Assembly: GCA_040753915.1 (NCBI GenBank)
Contig: JBFMDN010000086.1
Location: forward strand, 1-21,735
Origin: JBFMDN01 sp040753915
GTDB taxonomy: Bacteria; Desulfobacterota; Desulfomonilia; Desulfomonilales; Desulfomonilaceae
Reading direction: 5' to 3'
DNA length: 21,735 nt
Shown here: positions 5,958-13,828 of the stretch, in pieces
Numbering within the stretch: position 1 is the first letter of the stretch
How the letters are laid out: every line of letters begins with the position of its first letter
Notes under the pieces: generated by a model
What the model saw: the letters and a program-made list of their open reading frames with translations, nothing else
What the model was told of the DNA's origin: nothing
The model's database searches: none
Program-made: the position numbers and the translations under genes

Positions 5958-8900
5958 TCAGCCCGACCCCGACTGTAAACTCTTCTTCTGCTGCTTCGAC
6001 AATTCCTCTTTCAGTTTGCGTAGCTCCCGGTCCATGCTATGGAGCAGTTGATCCGCCCCTTCCAGGCAACCGTTTCTGCCCATGTTTTCCAGTTCAAGGG
6101 CTACGGAGCAAGCAGCGGATGCAGACACTGTTCCGAGCATACCCTTGAGCGTATGGGCAGACGACTGCAGAGTTTCTCCATTGCCTTCCGAAACGGCGCG
6201 CCGGATCTGACGCCACAACTCGTCGCAATCAACAAGAAAGATCCGGAGCATCTCCGCAAGGAGGGATTTGTCCCCGCCCACTGCTTCCAGAAGCGGCGTC
6301 AGATCCATCGTGCCGTCGGTCTTGACTTCAGCGGGCTTCTCCTCGGCTTCGTACGGTCGCTCCCTGGCAACATTTTCCAACGTCCGAGCGAGCTCCAAGC
6401 TCCTGATCGGTTTAGAGATGTAATCATCCATGCCTGCAGCGAGGCACCTGTCCCTATCCCCGAGGAGCGCGTGCGCGGTCATGGCCACGATAGGCGTATG
6501 TTTTCTCAGTCCCTTTTCATACTCTCTTATGGCTTGCGTTGCTTCGAAACCGTCCATGACAGGCATTTGCACGTCCATGAGGACAAGATCGAAAGCTTCT
6601 CTTTTCACCGCTTCGACTGCTTCCTGTCCGTTCGCCGTTATAGCCACCGTGTGTCCCATGTTTTCCAGCATGCCTACCGCAACTTTCTGATTGAAGGCAT
6701 TGTCCTCGGCCAGGAGAATTTTGAGGCGCTTCTTCGAAGGGAGAAGGGTCTGGAGGTACCGTTCCTTCGTCCGGTCTCCCCCCTGTTGCTCGTCGCGCAT
6801 GATGTTCACGATAGCGTTGAATAGGCTGGACTGATGGATAGGCTTCAGCAGAAAGGCCCCTATCCCCACCTCTCTGCAACGCTCTGAGGAGAATTCCGGA
6901 TTCGCTGAAGTCAGCATGAGAAGTCGGATCTTTGAAAGCTCGGGAGTATGTCGTATTTTGTCGGCCAATTCGAAGCCATCCATCCCTGGCATCATGCAGT
7001 CTATCAGTGCCAGAGCGTAGGGCTGGCCATTCTTGACTGCTTCGTGCATGGCGCCAATAGCGGCCCATCCTCCATCCACCGCAGTCGGCTTCATCCTCCA
7101 ACGCGTTAGTAATTCCTGAAGAATGCGGCGGTTCGTCGCGTTGTCGTCAACAATGAGGACATTGAGATCCTGAAGCAGCTCTGATGTAAGCAAATCTTCC
7201 TGTTCCGATCCTGCGGGCACGATCTCGAGGGAAGCGGTGAAATGGAACGTGCTCCCCACTCCCGGCTCGCTCTCTACCCACATCCTTCCTCCCATGAGCT
7301 CCACAAGCTGTGAGGCGATGGCAAGACCCAGACCGGTCCCGCCGAAATTGCGTGACGTGGAGCCGTCTGCCTGTTCAAACGCCCTGAATATGGTTTGCTG
7401 CTTGTGCTTCGGTATTCCTATCCCCGTGTCGGACACGGCGAAATGGAGGAGTACGTGGCTCGCGTCCCTCGACTCAACCTCCACGTTGACAGACACCTCG
7501 CCGTGATGCGTGAACTTGATAGCATTTCCTATCAGGTTCAGGAGGATCTGTCTCAGGCGCTCCCGGTCACCAATCAGACGGGCAGGCACGTCGGGAGACA
7601 CGCTGCACGTAAGCTCCAACCCTTTGGAATGGGCCTGGCTCGCCAGAGAATGCACCGAGCCAAACACGCTGTCGAGCAGGTTCATGTCCGTGGGGGCCAG
7701 TTCCAGCTTTCCCGCCTCGATCTTCGAGAAATCAAGGATGTCATTGATAAGAGCAAGCAGAGAGTTTGCCGAAACCTCTACCGCCTGGAGATATTCCTTT
7801 TGTACTTGGGTGAGAGGCGTGTTTAGACAAAGCTCGGTCATCCCGATAATTGCATTCATGGGAGTTCGAATCTCGTGACTCATGTTGGCCAGAAACTGGC
7901 TCTTGCTCCTATCCGCCTGCTCGGCTCGCTCCCTGGCCCGGACCAAATCTGAGACGTCGACCACATTAAGGATGACCCCCATATATTCTCGCTCGTGGAA
8001 GATGGGCTGAACTCGTACAGAGACGTGGGTGCCTCTGAAATCGCGGTTGAGCACCACCGGCGCCTGGAATTGGCCAGCCTTGTAGTTCCTGATAAGCTTG
8101 TCGAGCTCATCCACAAGGATCCCGTTAAGACCGCAATTCCAGAGAGTCAGACCACTGAGCCGATCCCTGTCCATCTCCGTCTTTTCCAGGAACCACGAGT
8201 TCATCTCGGTGACGACGTCGTCCCGGCCCGCAAACAGAACCCCTTCTTCCATCCCTTCTATCAGAGACCTGAGCTTCCGCGCCTCAGCGGATGCGACTTC
8301 GTGAGCCCAGTTCAGCTCAATTTCGGCTTTTCTTCGCTCGGTAAAGTCTTCGACCAATCCTTGAACTCCCGCGATATTGCCATCCGCATCCCGGAATGGG
8401 GTCAGATGGAGACGGACGTAGACATACTGCCCGGGCCGAGATATGTACGGGTGTTCTGTGATGCTCGACTGTCCTGATTTTAGACACTGTCGGACCGCCC
8501 CTGAGACGCCGCCTCGCTGAAAGATGGGAGAGCTCAATACGTTCATGGCAAGGAGAGATTCATGTGAGTCGGGCTGAAGAATAGCTCCCAATTCCGGATT
8601 CACGTCAGTAATAGTGCCATCAAGGTCGCAGAGAAAGATTCCCAGCGGTGCATTCTCGACCAGATATCGGAATTTCTCCTCGCTCGCGCGCAAGGCATCC
8701 TCCGCGCGCTTTCGCTCCTTCAACTGACGAGTGATGACTAATACCACGCCAAGCCATATGAAAAGGAGCGTCGCCACCAAAATGCACCCCAAGACCCCAA
8801 CCTGGGTCATGCGCTTCTGCAAGAAGGACAGATTCTGCTCGATACGTCCTTGTATTCCGGCTGCCAGATTCTTAATTCCGTCGGAGTAAAGGAGACGTTG

Positions 8901-9434
8901 CTGTTCGTACTCGGCCCCGAAAAGCAGACTTTGAGCATCCTTCAAACGCCCCTGGTCAACCATGGCAAGCGCGAGTCCTTCCATCTCGATCAGCTTTGAG
9001 TATGCCCCCTTTGTGGCAGCAGCATAATTGCGTTCATAGGAGTCGCGTGCCATAAGGGCCGCCTGTGTTACGGCCGAATCCAGCTCGGGCTCCACCTCTC
9101 TGTACTTGGCTTGCCAGATTGACTCACCTGTTACGGCTGCCATGCGGGCACATGTGGAGAGAACCTCGTTCTTGTGGACGATGTCGCCGACGAGCTGCTG
9201 CAACTTGAATTCGCGTGTAGCGATTTCAGAATGCGACTGATACATGTTCCAAACAATCATGGCAAGCACGGGGAGAAGGAGTAGGCTGAACAGCCACGTA
9301 ACGGTCAGCATCTTGATAGGATTGAGTCTGTTGTCGCGAGGGAACGGATTAATGCTGCTCTTCACGATCTCCATCCTGTTCTTCAGATAGCGTGGTGGCG
9401 CAGAAATGCGTCTTGGCCCCCACGAGGTCCTCAT
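5958..9434 (-). CDS. Hybrid sensor histidine kinase (PAS-PAS-HisKA-HATPase-REC-REC-HPt)
   Basis: 1158 aa, BarA/TorS-like in layout. TM1 is near residues 43-65. A helical periplasmic sensor follows (about 66-210), then TM2 (about 213-236), PAS1 (about 250-368) and PAS2 (about 388-500). HisKA has SHEIRTPMN with H520. The HATPase has LNLIGNAIKF (N box), DTGIGIP (G1), the FEQADGSTSR stretch (F box) and GGTGLGLAI (G2). REC1 carries D812 and REC2 D954 (LVLMDVQMP). The C-terminal HPt has H1094 (SSAHTLKG). All phosphorelay residues are present. The start is uncertain. I use ATG 9434, which overlaps the stop of a small upstream frame as ATGA and has a weak AGGT. TTG 9449 or ATG 9374 would change the length slightly. 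It is probably inner-membrane and sits upstream of a REC-GGDEF gene, its likely target. The signal is unknown. Confidence 0.93.
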   Translation of the reverse strand: MRTSWGPRRISAPPRYLKNRMEIVKSSINPFPRDNRLNPIKMLTVTWLFSLLLLPVLAMIVWNMYQSHSEIATREFKLQQLVGDIVHKNEVLSTCARMAAVTGESIWQAKYREVEPELDSAVTQAALMARDSYERNYAAATKGAYSKLIEMEGLALAMVDQGRLKDAQSLLFGAEYEQQRLLYSDGIKNLAAGIQGRIEQNLSFLQKRMTQVGVLGCILVATLLFIWLGVVLVITRQLKERKRAEDALRASEEKFRYLVENAPLGIFLCDLDGTITDVNPELGAILQPDSHESLLAMNVLSSPIFQRGGVSGAVRQCLKSGQSSITEHPYISRPGQYVYVRLHLTPFRDADGNIAGVQGLVEDFTERRKAEIELNWAHEVASAEARKLRSLIEGMEEGVLFAGRDDVVTEMNSWFLEKTEMDRDRLSGLTLWNCGLNGILVDELDKLIRNYKAGQFQAPVVLNRDFRGTHVSVRVQPIFHEREYMGVILNVVDVSDLVRARERAEQADRSKSQFLANMSHEIRTPMNAIIGMTELCLNTPLTQVQKEYLQAVEVSANSLLALINDILDFSKIEAGKLELAPTDMNLLDSVFGSVHSLASQAHSKGLELTCSVSPDVPARLIGDRERLRQILLNLIGNAIKFTHHGEVSVNVEVESRDASHVLLHFAVSDTGIGIPKHKQQTIFRAFEQADGSTSRNFGGTGLGLAIASQLVELMGGRMWVESEPGVGSTFHFTASLEIVPAGSEQEDLLTSELLQDLNVLIVDDNATNRRILQELLTRWRMKPTAVDGGWAAIGAMHEAVKNGQPYALALIDCMMPGMDGFELADKIRHTPELSKIRLLMLTSANPEFSSERCREVGIGAFLLKPIHQSSLFNAIVNIMRDEQQGGDRTKERYLQTLLPSKKRLKILLAEDNAFNQKVAVGMLENMGHTVAITANGQEAVEAVKREAFDLVLMDVQMPVMDGFEATQAIREYEKGLRKHTPIVAMTAHALLGDRDRCLAAGMDDYISKPIRSLELARTLENVARERPYEAEEKPAEVKTDGTMDLTPLLEAVGGDKSLLAEMLRIFLVDCDELWRQIRRAVSEGNGETLQSSAHTLKGMLGTVSASAACSVALELENMGRNGCLEGADQLLHSMDRELRKLKEELSKQQKKSLQSGSG

Positions 9435-9664
9435 GAGACCTGCGGCCAAGCGAGCATACTCGCCCGCAGTAAGCGTTGTGTTAGCTCCTCATAAGAAAAA
9501 CGTCGGTAGTGGCGGAGGCTCTCAATCAGTTGTGAGACAGGGAGGGGGAGAGGAATGCCCATAAACTGTCTCACGAGCGTTTCGGGTGGTGATATGTCGG
9601 CAATACCAGTTGACTGGGGCCTGTTGCAGAATTGTGATATGATCGGCAAAAGTTGTTCGGACAA
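9431..9664 (-). CDS. Possible small protein upstream of the hybrid kinase (77 aa)
   Basis: An open frame of 77 codons (TTG start at 9664, or an internal ATG) ends with TGA overlapping the kinase ATG as ATGA, an arrangement typical of translational coupling. The C-terminal part (LIESLRHYRRFSYEELTQRL) looks helix-forming and protein-like. Against it, there is no clear ribosome site, no recognised domain, and codon use is not distinctive. It might instead be the leader region of the kinase transcript. Low confidence. Confidence 0.25.
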   Translation of the reverse strand: MSEQLLPIISQFCNRPQSTGIADISPPETLVRQFMGIPLPLPVSQLIESLRHYRRFSYEELTQRLLRASMLAWPQVS

Positions 9665-9761
9665 ACCTTGCTGGTCACGCGCGCGGCGCCCTCACTTGCT
9701 ACCCGGGACCAGGGAATGAATGCCTCGGAGAGCAATTTTTCTCACACAACACAAAATATGG

Positions 9762-9770
9762 TGCTATAAT
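9762..9770 (+). promoter_or_regulatory. Extended -10 promoter of the second REC-GGDEF gene
   Basis: TGCTATAAT is a perfect TATAAT with the TGn extension, in an AT-rich stretch that contrasts with the flanking DNA. No good -35 is present, which is normal for extended -10 promoters. Transcription should start near 9777, inside the hairpin at 9772-9800, leaving a leader of about 107 bases. Confidence 0.55.
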
Positions 9771-9771
9771 T

Positions 9772-9800
9772 GACGCGAGCTTACGACAGCTCGACGCGTC
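9772..9800. other. Bulged stem-loop at the predicted 5' end of the REC-GGDEF transcript
   Basis: GACGCG plus AGCT (9772-9781) pairs with AGCT (9788-9791) and CGCGTC (9795-9800). There is a 6-base loop and a 3-base bulge (CGA). It sits right at the predicted transcription start, so it may be an operator dyad or a 5' RNA hairpin. Confidence 0.35.
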
Positions 9801-9883
9801 GTTAGTGGGCGGAGTCCGGAGTTACCTGCGCTTCCTTGGACCGAACCCCGGGGGGGAGCGGTCTGAAATGGCAAACGAGAGTC

Positions 9884-10846
9884 ATGAATCACTCCCTTCC
9901 AGCTTTTGAATCTCACGATCGCAAAGCCAGAATTCTTGTGGTGGACGACGACCCCCTCGTGAGAGGCGTGGTGGTCGAGTCATTGGAGATCATGGGGCAC
10001 GAAGCAGACGTGTGCGGTGACGCAGCCGAAGCCCTCGATCGAAACGAAAAGTTCCCGTACGACCTGATTGTGACCGATATGAAGCTCCCCGGCATGGACG
10101 GGCTCGCGTTGATCAAGAGCTTGAAAAGCAAGCAGAGCGAGACCGACGTCGTTGTCATCACGGGATATGGCACGATTGAAAACGCTGTTGAGTGCATGAA
10201 GGCTGGCGCTATCGAGTACCTCATCAAGCCTTTCACAGTCGATCAAATCCAGGTTGCTGTTCGAAAAGCCCTGGAGCACCGAGAGCTAAGGCGCAAGGCG
10301 TACGAGCGCGAATTTTATATGGAATTGTCCTATGTTGACTCACTTACCGGGGTAAACAATCGGCGGTACTTTGACGAGGCCTTGAGTGGCGAGATAGAGA
10401 ATGCGCGCATCCAGGGGACGTCTTTAATCCTGCTCATGATAGATATTGACAATTTCAAGATCTTTAATGACATGAATGGGCACCAAAAGGGTGACGCTGC
10501 TCTGGCGCGCGTAGGACGACTTCTCAAGTCCGTCTGTCGAAGCTACGACATCGTGACGAGGTATGGGGGAGAAGAGTTTGCCATGGTACTCCCGCGTGCC
10601 GATACTTCCAAGGCCCTGGAGCTTGCGAACCGCATCCTCCGCGAGGTCAGGGAGACGTCATTTGAAGGAGAAGAGGTCCTGCCGGATGGGACCCTGACCG
10701 TGTCTGTCGGAGTAGCCACCTTTCCCAATGACGCCACGACCGCTGAAGGACTTATTCAATGTGCTGACAGGGCCTTGTACGAGGCTAAGAAGGCCGGCAG
10801 GGACGTCGCGTGCCTGGCACGTGATAGTTTGCGGGCAGTCCAGTAG
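9884..10846 (+). CDS. Response regulator with GGDEF domain (diguanylate cyclase)
   Basis: 320 aa from ATG 9884 (weak GAGAG ribosome site). A TTG at 9836 would add 16 residues that do not look like receiver sequence. The receiver domain (14-130) is NtrC-like: D21-D23, phospho-acceptor D65 (LIVTDMKLPGMDG), T93 in TGYGTIENAVECMKAGA, and K115. The GGDEF domain (150-310) has YVDSLTGVNNRRYF, D187, active site GGEEF (228-232) and I-site RSYD (219-222). It is predicted to be an active, product-inhibited cyclase making c-di-GMP in the cytoplasm. It is transcribed divergently from the hybrid kinase, so the two systems may share a stimulus or compete for phosphate. The receiver type differs from that of the first cyclase, so this is not a recent duplicate. 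A 13-codon frame (9868-9909) overlaps its start. Confidence 0.93.
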   Translation: MNHSLPAFESHDRKARILVVDDDPLVRGVVVESLEIMGHEADVCGDAAEALDRNEKFPYDLIVTDMKLPGMDGLALIKSLKSKQSETDVVVITGYGTIENAVECMKAGAIEYLIKPFTVDQIQVAVRKALEHRELRRKAYEREFYMELSYVDSLTGVNNRRYFDEALSGEIENARIQGTSLILLMIDIDNFKIFNDMNGHQKGDAALARVGRLLKSVCRSYDIVTRYGGEEFAMVLPRADTSKALELANRILREVRETSFEGEEVLPDGTLTVSVGVATFPNDATTAEGLIQCADRALYEAKKAGRDVACLARDSLRAVQ

Positions 10847-11297
10847 AATCTGTCTCAGAGCTCGTATTGCATGTGGATGTGACTGACGATTCTTCAACGG
10901 CCTACGAATCACCCCCGCACCCGGTCCCTTGATTCAGGCCTATACCCATACGGGCATCAGTCTCAACGACCTGGCTTCCAAGTTCACAATCATGAACTCG
11001 GTGGTCCCGATTCGCGAGCGTATCGTGGTTACTCCGACGGCTCACGCCCTGGTCTTTGTTCTTTTGATTTCAACCCTCACCTCGGTACACCATCCTTCTC
11101 GCACTGAAATTCTTGACACGAGTCTCACCGCAGACTAGGATCAGAAAAGCGAGCTCGTGCACGCAGCCGTCCTTCCCCGTCGCCTCATGATCTACTCGAG
11201 CAACAGCGCTGACAGTGCAGCGTTTAAGGGACCTACCCCCCAGTTGGGGGAATATCTTCATCCGGCTCGACCGGAGTTGACGAAAGGTGAAGCAGCC
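10847..11297. other. Intergenic region and iorA leader
   Basis: 451 bp between the cyclase and iorA. It carries the iorA promoter (11113-11141) and a predicted leader of about 150 bases. Within the leader, CCCCC and GGGGG (about 11236-11250) form a hairpin with a small AGTT-type loop. A 69-codon frame ending at 11138 has a hydrophobic patch but no ribosome site, and its stop lies inside the -10 hexamer. I do not call it a gene. Confidence 0.5.
11113..11141 (+). promoter_or_regulatory. Sigma70-type promoter of iorAB
   Basis: TTGACA (11113-11118, 6/6) and TAGGAT (11136-11141, 4/6) are spaced by 17 bases. The predicted start is near 11148. With the GTG start at 11298 this leaves about 150 bases of 5' leader, containing a C/G-run hairpin near 11236-11250. 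Confidence 0.55.
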
Positions 11298-13079
11298 GTG
11301 AAAGAGCTAATGTCTGGAAACGAAGCCATTGCCCGAGGCGCCGACGAGTACGGCGTTCGGTTGGCCTCGGCCTATCCGGGAACTCCGAGCACAGAGATCC
11401 TGGAAAACATCGGGGCAAAGTACCCTCGAATCAAAGCGGGCTGGGCGCCGAACGAGAAAGTGGCGCTGGAAGTTGCAGCGGGAGCCTGTTACGGGGGCGC
11501 CAGGTCTATGGCCATTATGAAACATGTGGGACTCAACGTTGCCGCCGATCCTTTCATGACGCTCTCCTACACCGGAGTCAATGGCGGCCTTGTGATCGTT
11601 GTCTGTGACGACCCGGAAATGCACTCCTCCCAGAACGAGCAGGATACGAGAAACTACGCGAAGTTCGGGAAAGTTCCGTGCGTCGAGCCGTCAGACAGCC
11701 AAGAAGCGAAAGACTTGCTGGGGGAGGCGCTCCAAATCAGTGAGCAGTTCGACACTCCGGTGATCCTGAGGAGCTCCACCAGAATCTCCCACTCCATGTC
11801 CTTGGTGGAGACTAAGGAGCGCGTTGAGGGCCCGCGAGAGCTTGGCCTGAAGAAAGATCCGTTGAAGAACGTCATGCTTCCGGCCATGGCGCGGAGGAGA
11901 CACCCCGTCGTGGAACAGAGACTAAAGGATCTGGCGGCCTTTGCCGAGACATTCCGCTACAACCAGATCATGATGGGCGACGAGGCGCTTGGAATCATCG
12001 CTGCTGGCGTGGCCTACCAGTATGCACGAGAAGCTATGCCTCACGCGTCGTTCCTGAAGCTCGGCATGGTGTGGCCCCTGCCGGAGAAGCTCATTCGAGA
12101 CTTTGCTTCTCGCGTAAAGCGGCTGGTGGTCATCGAAGACCTCGATCCCTTTATCGAAGAAGCCGTCAAGCTTATGGGAATCCCCGTTGAAGGGAAGGAA
12201 CTGACAGGGCTTTGCGGAGAGCTTTCCCCCGAGAAGGTGGAAATCGCGCTCACCGGGAAATCGTCCTCAGTCAGCATAGGCGGAATTGACATCGAGCTTC
12301 CCATGCGACCGCCGAACATGTGTCCGGGGTGTCCGCACAGGGCGACTTTCACGGCTCTCAAGAAGACCAAGGTCTATGTTGCCGGGGACATAGGCTGTTA
12401 CACCCTTGGCGCGCTCCCCCCTATAAGCACGCTCGACACCTGCCTCTGCATGGGCTCGGGCATAGGCATCGCTGCAGGCCTGGATAGGGTGCTCGGCGAC
12501 CTTGCCAAAGGAAAGGCGGTCGCGGTAATTGGAGACTCCACATTCTTCCATTCCGGAATGACTCCATTGCTGGATCTCGCGTACAATGGCGGCTCGACAA
12601 CCGTTATAATCTTGGACAACAGAACCACCGCAATGACCGGGGCTCAACAGCACCCTGGGACTGGATATACCCTTCGCGAAGAACCCACCATCACTGCAGA
12701 CATCGAAAAGTTGGCTGAGTCGTTCGGCTTCAAGAGGATTCATACTGTCAATCCCTATCACGTAAAGGAGCTGGAACAGGTCATCCGTGAGGAGCTGGAA
12801 GCAGACGAGCCATCCGTCATTATCTCCCGTGCTCCCTGCGCTCTGCTCAAGACAGGTCGAATTCTCCCGGATACGCCATTGCGAATAGATCGGGACGTGT
12901 GCAAGGGGTGCAAAGCCTGCATCAACACGGGATGCCCCGCGCTGGAATTCGTCAAGATCGAGAAGCCTGCAGAGGGAGAAAAACGCAAGGGCTATTCAAC
13001 CATTAACGAGGCGCTGTGTGTTGGGTGTCGTACATGTTTCGAGGTTTGCAAATTCGAGGCCATCAAGGAGGCGCAATGA
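11298..13079 (+). CDS. iorA: Indolepyruvate:ferredoxin oxidoreductase, alpha subunit
   Basis: 593 aa. IorA/IorB oxidatively decarboxylate aryl-pyruvates (from Trp, Phe, Tyr) to aryl-acetyl-CoA, using thiamine diphosphate and reducing ferredoxin. I chose GTG 11298 because AAAGGTGA (11283-11290) precedes it and IorA proteins normally begin close to the MSGNEAIARG block. GTG 11157 would give 640 aa with an unusual 47-aa extension. The N-terminal pyrimidine-binding part shows AYPGTPSTEI. The middle has MCPGCPHR (C342). The TPP core has GDIGCYTLG, GSGIGIAAG and GDSTFFHSG (412-420) with a downstream NRTTAMTG. Two Fe-S clusters close the protein: C535/C538/C541/C546 and C574/C577/C580/C584. The stop overlaps iorB as ATGA. 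This is the common route of amino-acid fermentation or synthesis in anaerobes and archaea. Confidence 0.95.
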   Translation: MKELMSGNEAIARGADEYGVRLASAYPGTPSTEILENIGAKYPRIKAGWAPNEKVALEVAAGACYGGARSMAIMKHVGLNVAADPFMTLSYTGVNGGLVIVVCDDPEMHSSQNEQDTRNYAKFGKVPCVEPSDSQEAKDLLGEALQISEQFDTPVILRSSTRISHSMSLVETKERVEGPRELGLKKDPLKNVMLPAMARRRHPVVEQRLKDLAAFAETFRYNQIMMGDEALGIIAAGVAYQYAREAMPHASFLKLGMVWPLPEKLIRDFASRVKRLVVIEDLDPFIEEAVKLMGIPVEGKELTGLCGELSPEKVEIALTGKSSSVSIGGIDIELPMRPPNMCPGCPHRATFTALKKTKVYVAGDIGCYTLGALPPISTLDTCLCMGSGIGIAAGLDRVLGDLAKGKAVAVIGDSTFFHSGMTPLLDLAYNGGSTTVIILDNRTTAMTGAQQHPGTGYTLREEPTITADIEKLAESFGFKRIHTVNPYHVKELEQVIREELEADEPSVIISRAPCALLKTGRILPDTPLRIDRDVCKGCKACINTGCPALEFVKIEKPAEGEKRKGYSTINEALCVGCRTCFEVCKFEAIKEAQ

Positions 13080-13666
13080 GCGGGGATCGTGTATACAATG
13101 TCTTGATAGTCGGGGTGGGTGGCCAGGGAATCATCCTGGCCAGCGACGTGCTTGGAAAGGTTGCCGCCCGCCACGGATACGACGTGAAGAAGAACGAAAT
13201 CCACGGGATGGCCCAACGGGGCGGCTCTGTTTCCAGTCACGTCCGGTTCGGCAAGACAGTCAGCTCTCCAATCATCAAAATGGGTGAAGCAGACGTGCTC
13301 ATGTCCTTCGAGCAGATCGAAACCTTGCGATACTTTCCCTATCTCTCCCGGAACGGCAAGGTTATCGTCAATGATCACAAGATACTGCCTCCCGCTGTCT
13401 TCACCGGGCAGCAAGAATACCCTCCGGACGTTTTAAGCAAGATCAAGGAAAAAGTCCCGGACGCGGTTGTTCTCAACGCGGCAGACGTGGCCGCCAAAGT
13501 GGGCAACCCGCGTGTGGTCAATGTGATCTTCCTCGGCGTGCTCTCCACATTCCTGGACATCCCCTCCTCGGTCTACGAAGAGGTTCTCAAGGAATCGCTC
13601 AAACCTAAACTCTTGGAGGTAAACCTGAAAGCCTTCCACGAAGGAAGGGCTATCGCAGCCGCGTAA
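13076..13666 (+). CDS. iorB: Indolepyruvate:ferredoxin oxidoreductase, beta subunit
   Basis: 196 aa, the gamma-type subunit partner of IorA in the same oxidoreductase. ATG 13076 overlaps the iorA stop (ATGA) and has a perfect AAGGAGG at 13065-13071. An upstream start at 13016 would lie inside iorA and is not needed. Family marks are a GVGGQG nucleotide/CoA-region loop (13-18) near the N terminus, KKNEIHGMAQRGGSV (38-52), and a central strand-helix region ending in VNVIFLGVLS. Length is normal for the family (about 190-200 aa). The pair is co-transcribed and closed by the intrinsic terminator at 13696-13733. No regulator lies next to it. Confidence 0.95.
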   Translation: MSGDRVYNVLIVGVGGQGIILASDVLGKVAARHGYDVKKNEIHGMAQRGGSVSSHVRFGKTVSSPIIKMGEADVLMSFEQIETLRYFPYLSRNGKVIVNDHKILPPAVFTGQQEYPPDVLSKIKEKVPDAVVLNAADVAAKVGNPRVVNVIFLGVLSTFLDIPSSVYEEVLKESLKPKLLEVNLKAFHEGRAIAAA

Positions 13667-13695
13667 TCGTGTCCTGATTCCAGCTATTCGACACG

Positions 13696-13733
13696 AACCT
13701 CCATCCTCTCGAGAGAGAAGATGGAGGTTTTTT
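13696..13733 (+). terminator. Intrinsic terminator of iorAB
   Basis: AACCTCCATC (13696-13705) pairs perfectly with GATGGAGGTT (13720-13729) and runs into six T (13728-13733). The loop holds a CTCTCGAGAG-type inner dyad. It lies 30 bases after iorB. Lacking a T-run on the other strand, it is not a bidirectional terminator for the converging TRAP operon. Confidence 0.9.
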
Positions 13734-13828
13734 GCTCCTGTTCAGGCAAGCTCGGCGCGTGTATCTTTCCAAAGCCTATTGCAGGCAGGGGTCTTGATCT
13801 GCCCGAATGACCGGCCGCCCCGCTGAAG

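Noticed and set aside
6039..6824. 261-codon frame antisense to the hybrid kinase
   Set aside because: The kinase frame carries all phosphorelay motifs, and the antisense translation has no domain.
10929..11138. 69-codon frame with a hydrophobic segment upstream of iorA
   Set aside because: It has no ribosome site and a TTG start. Its end overlaps the iorA promoter -10, and no family resemblance is seen.
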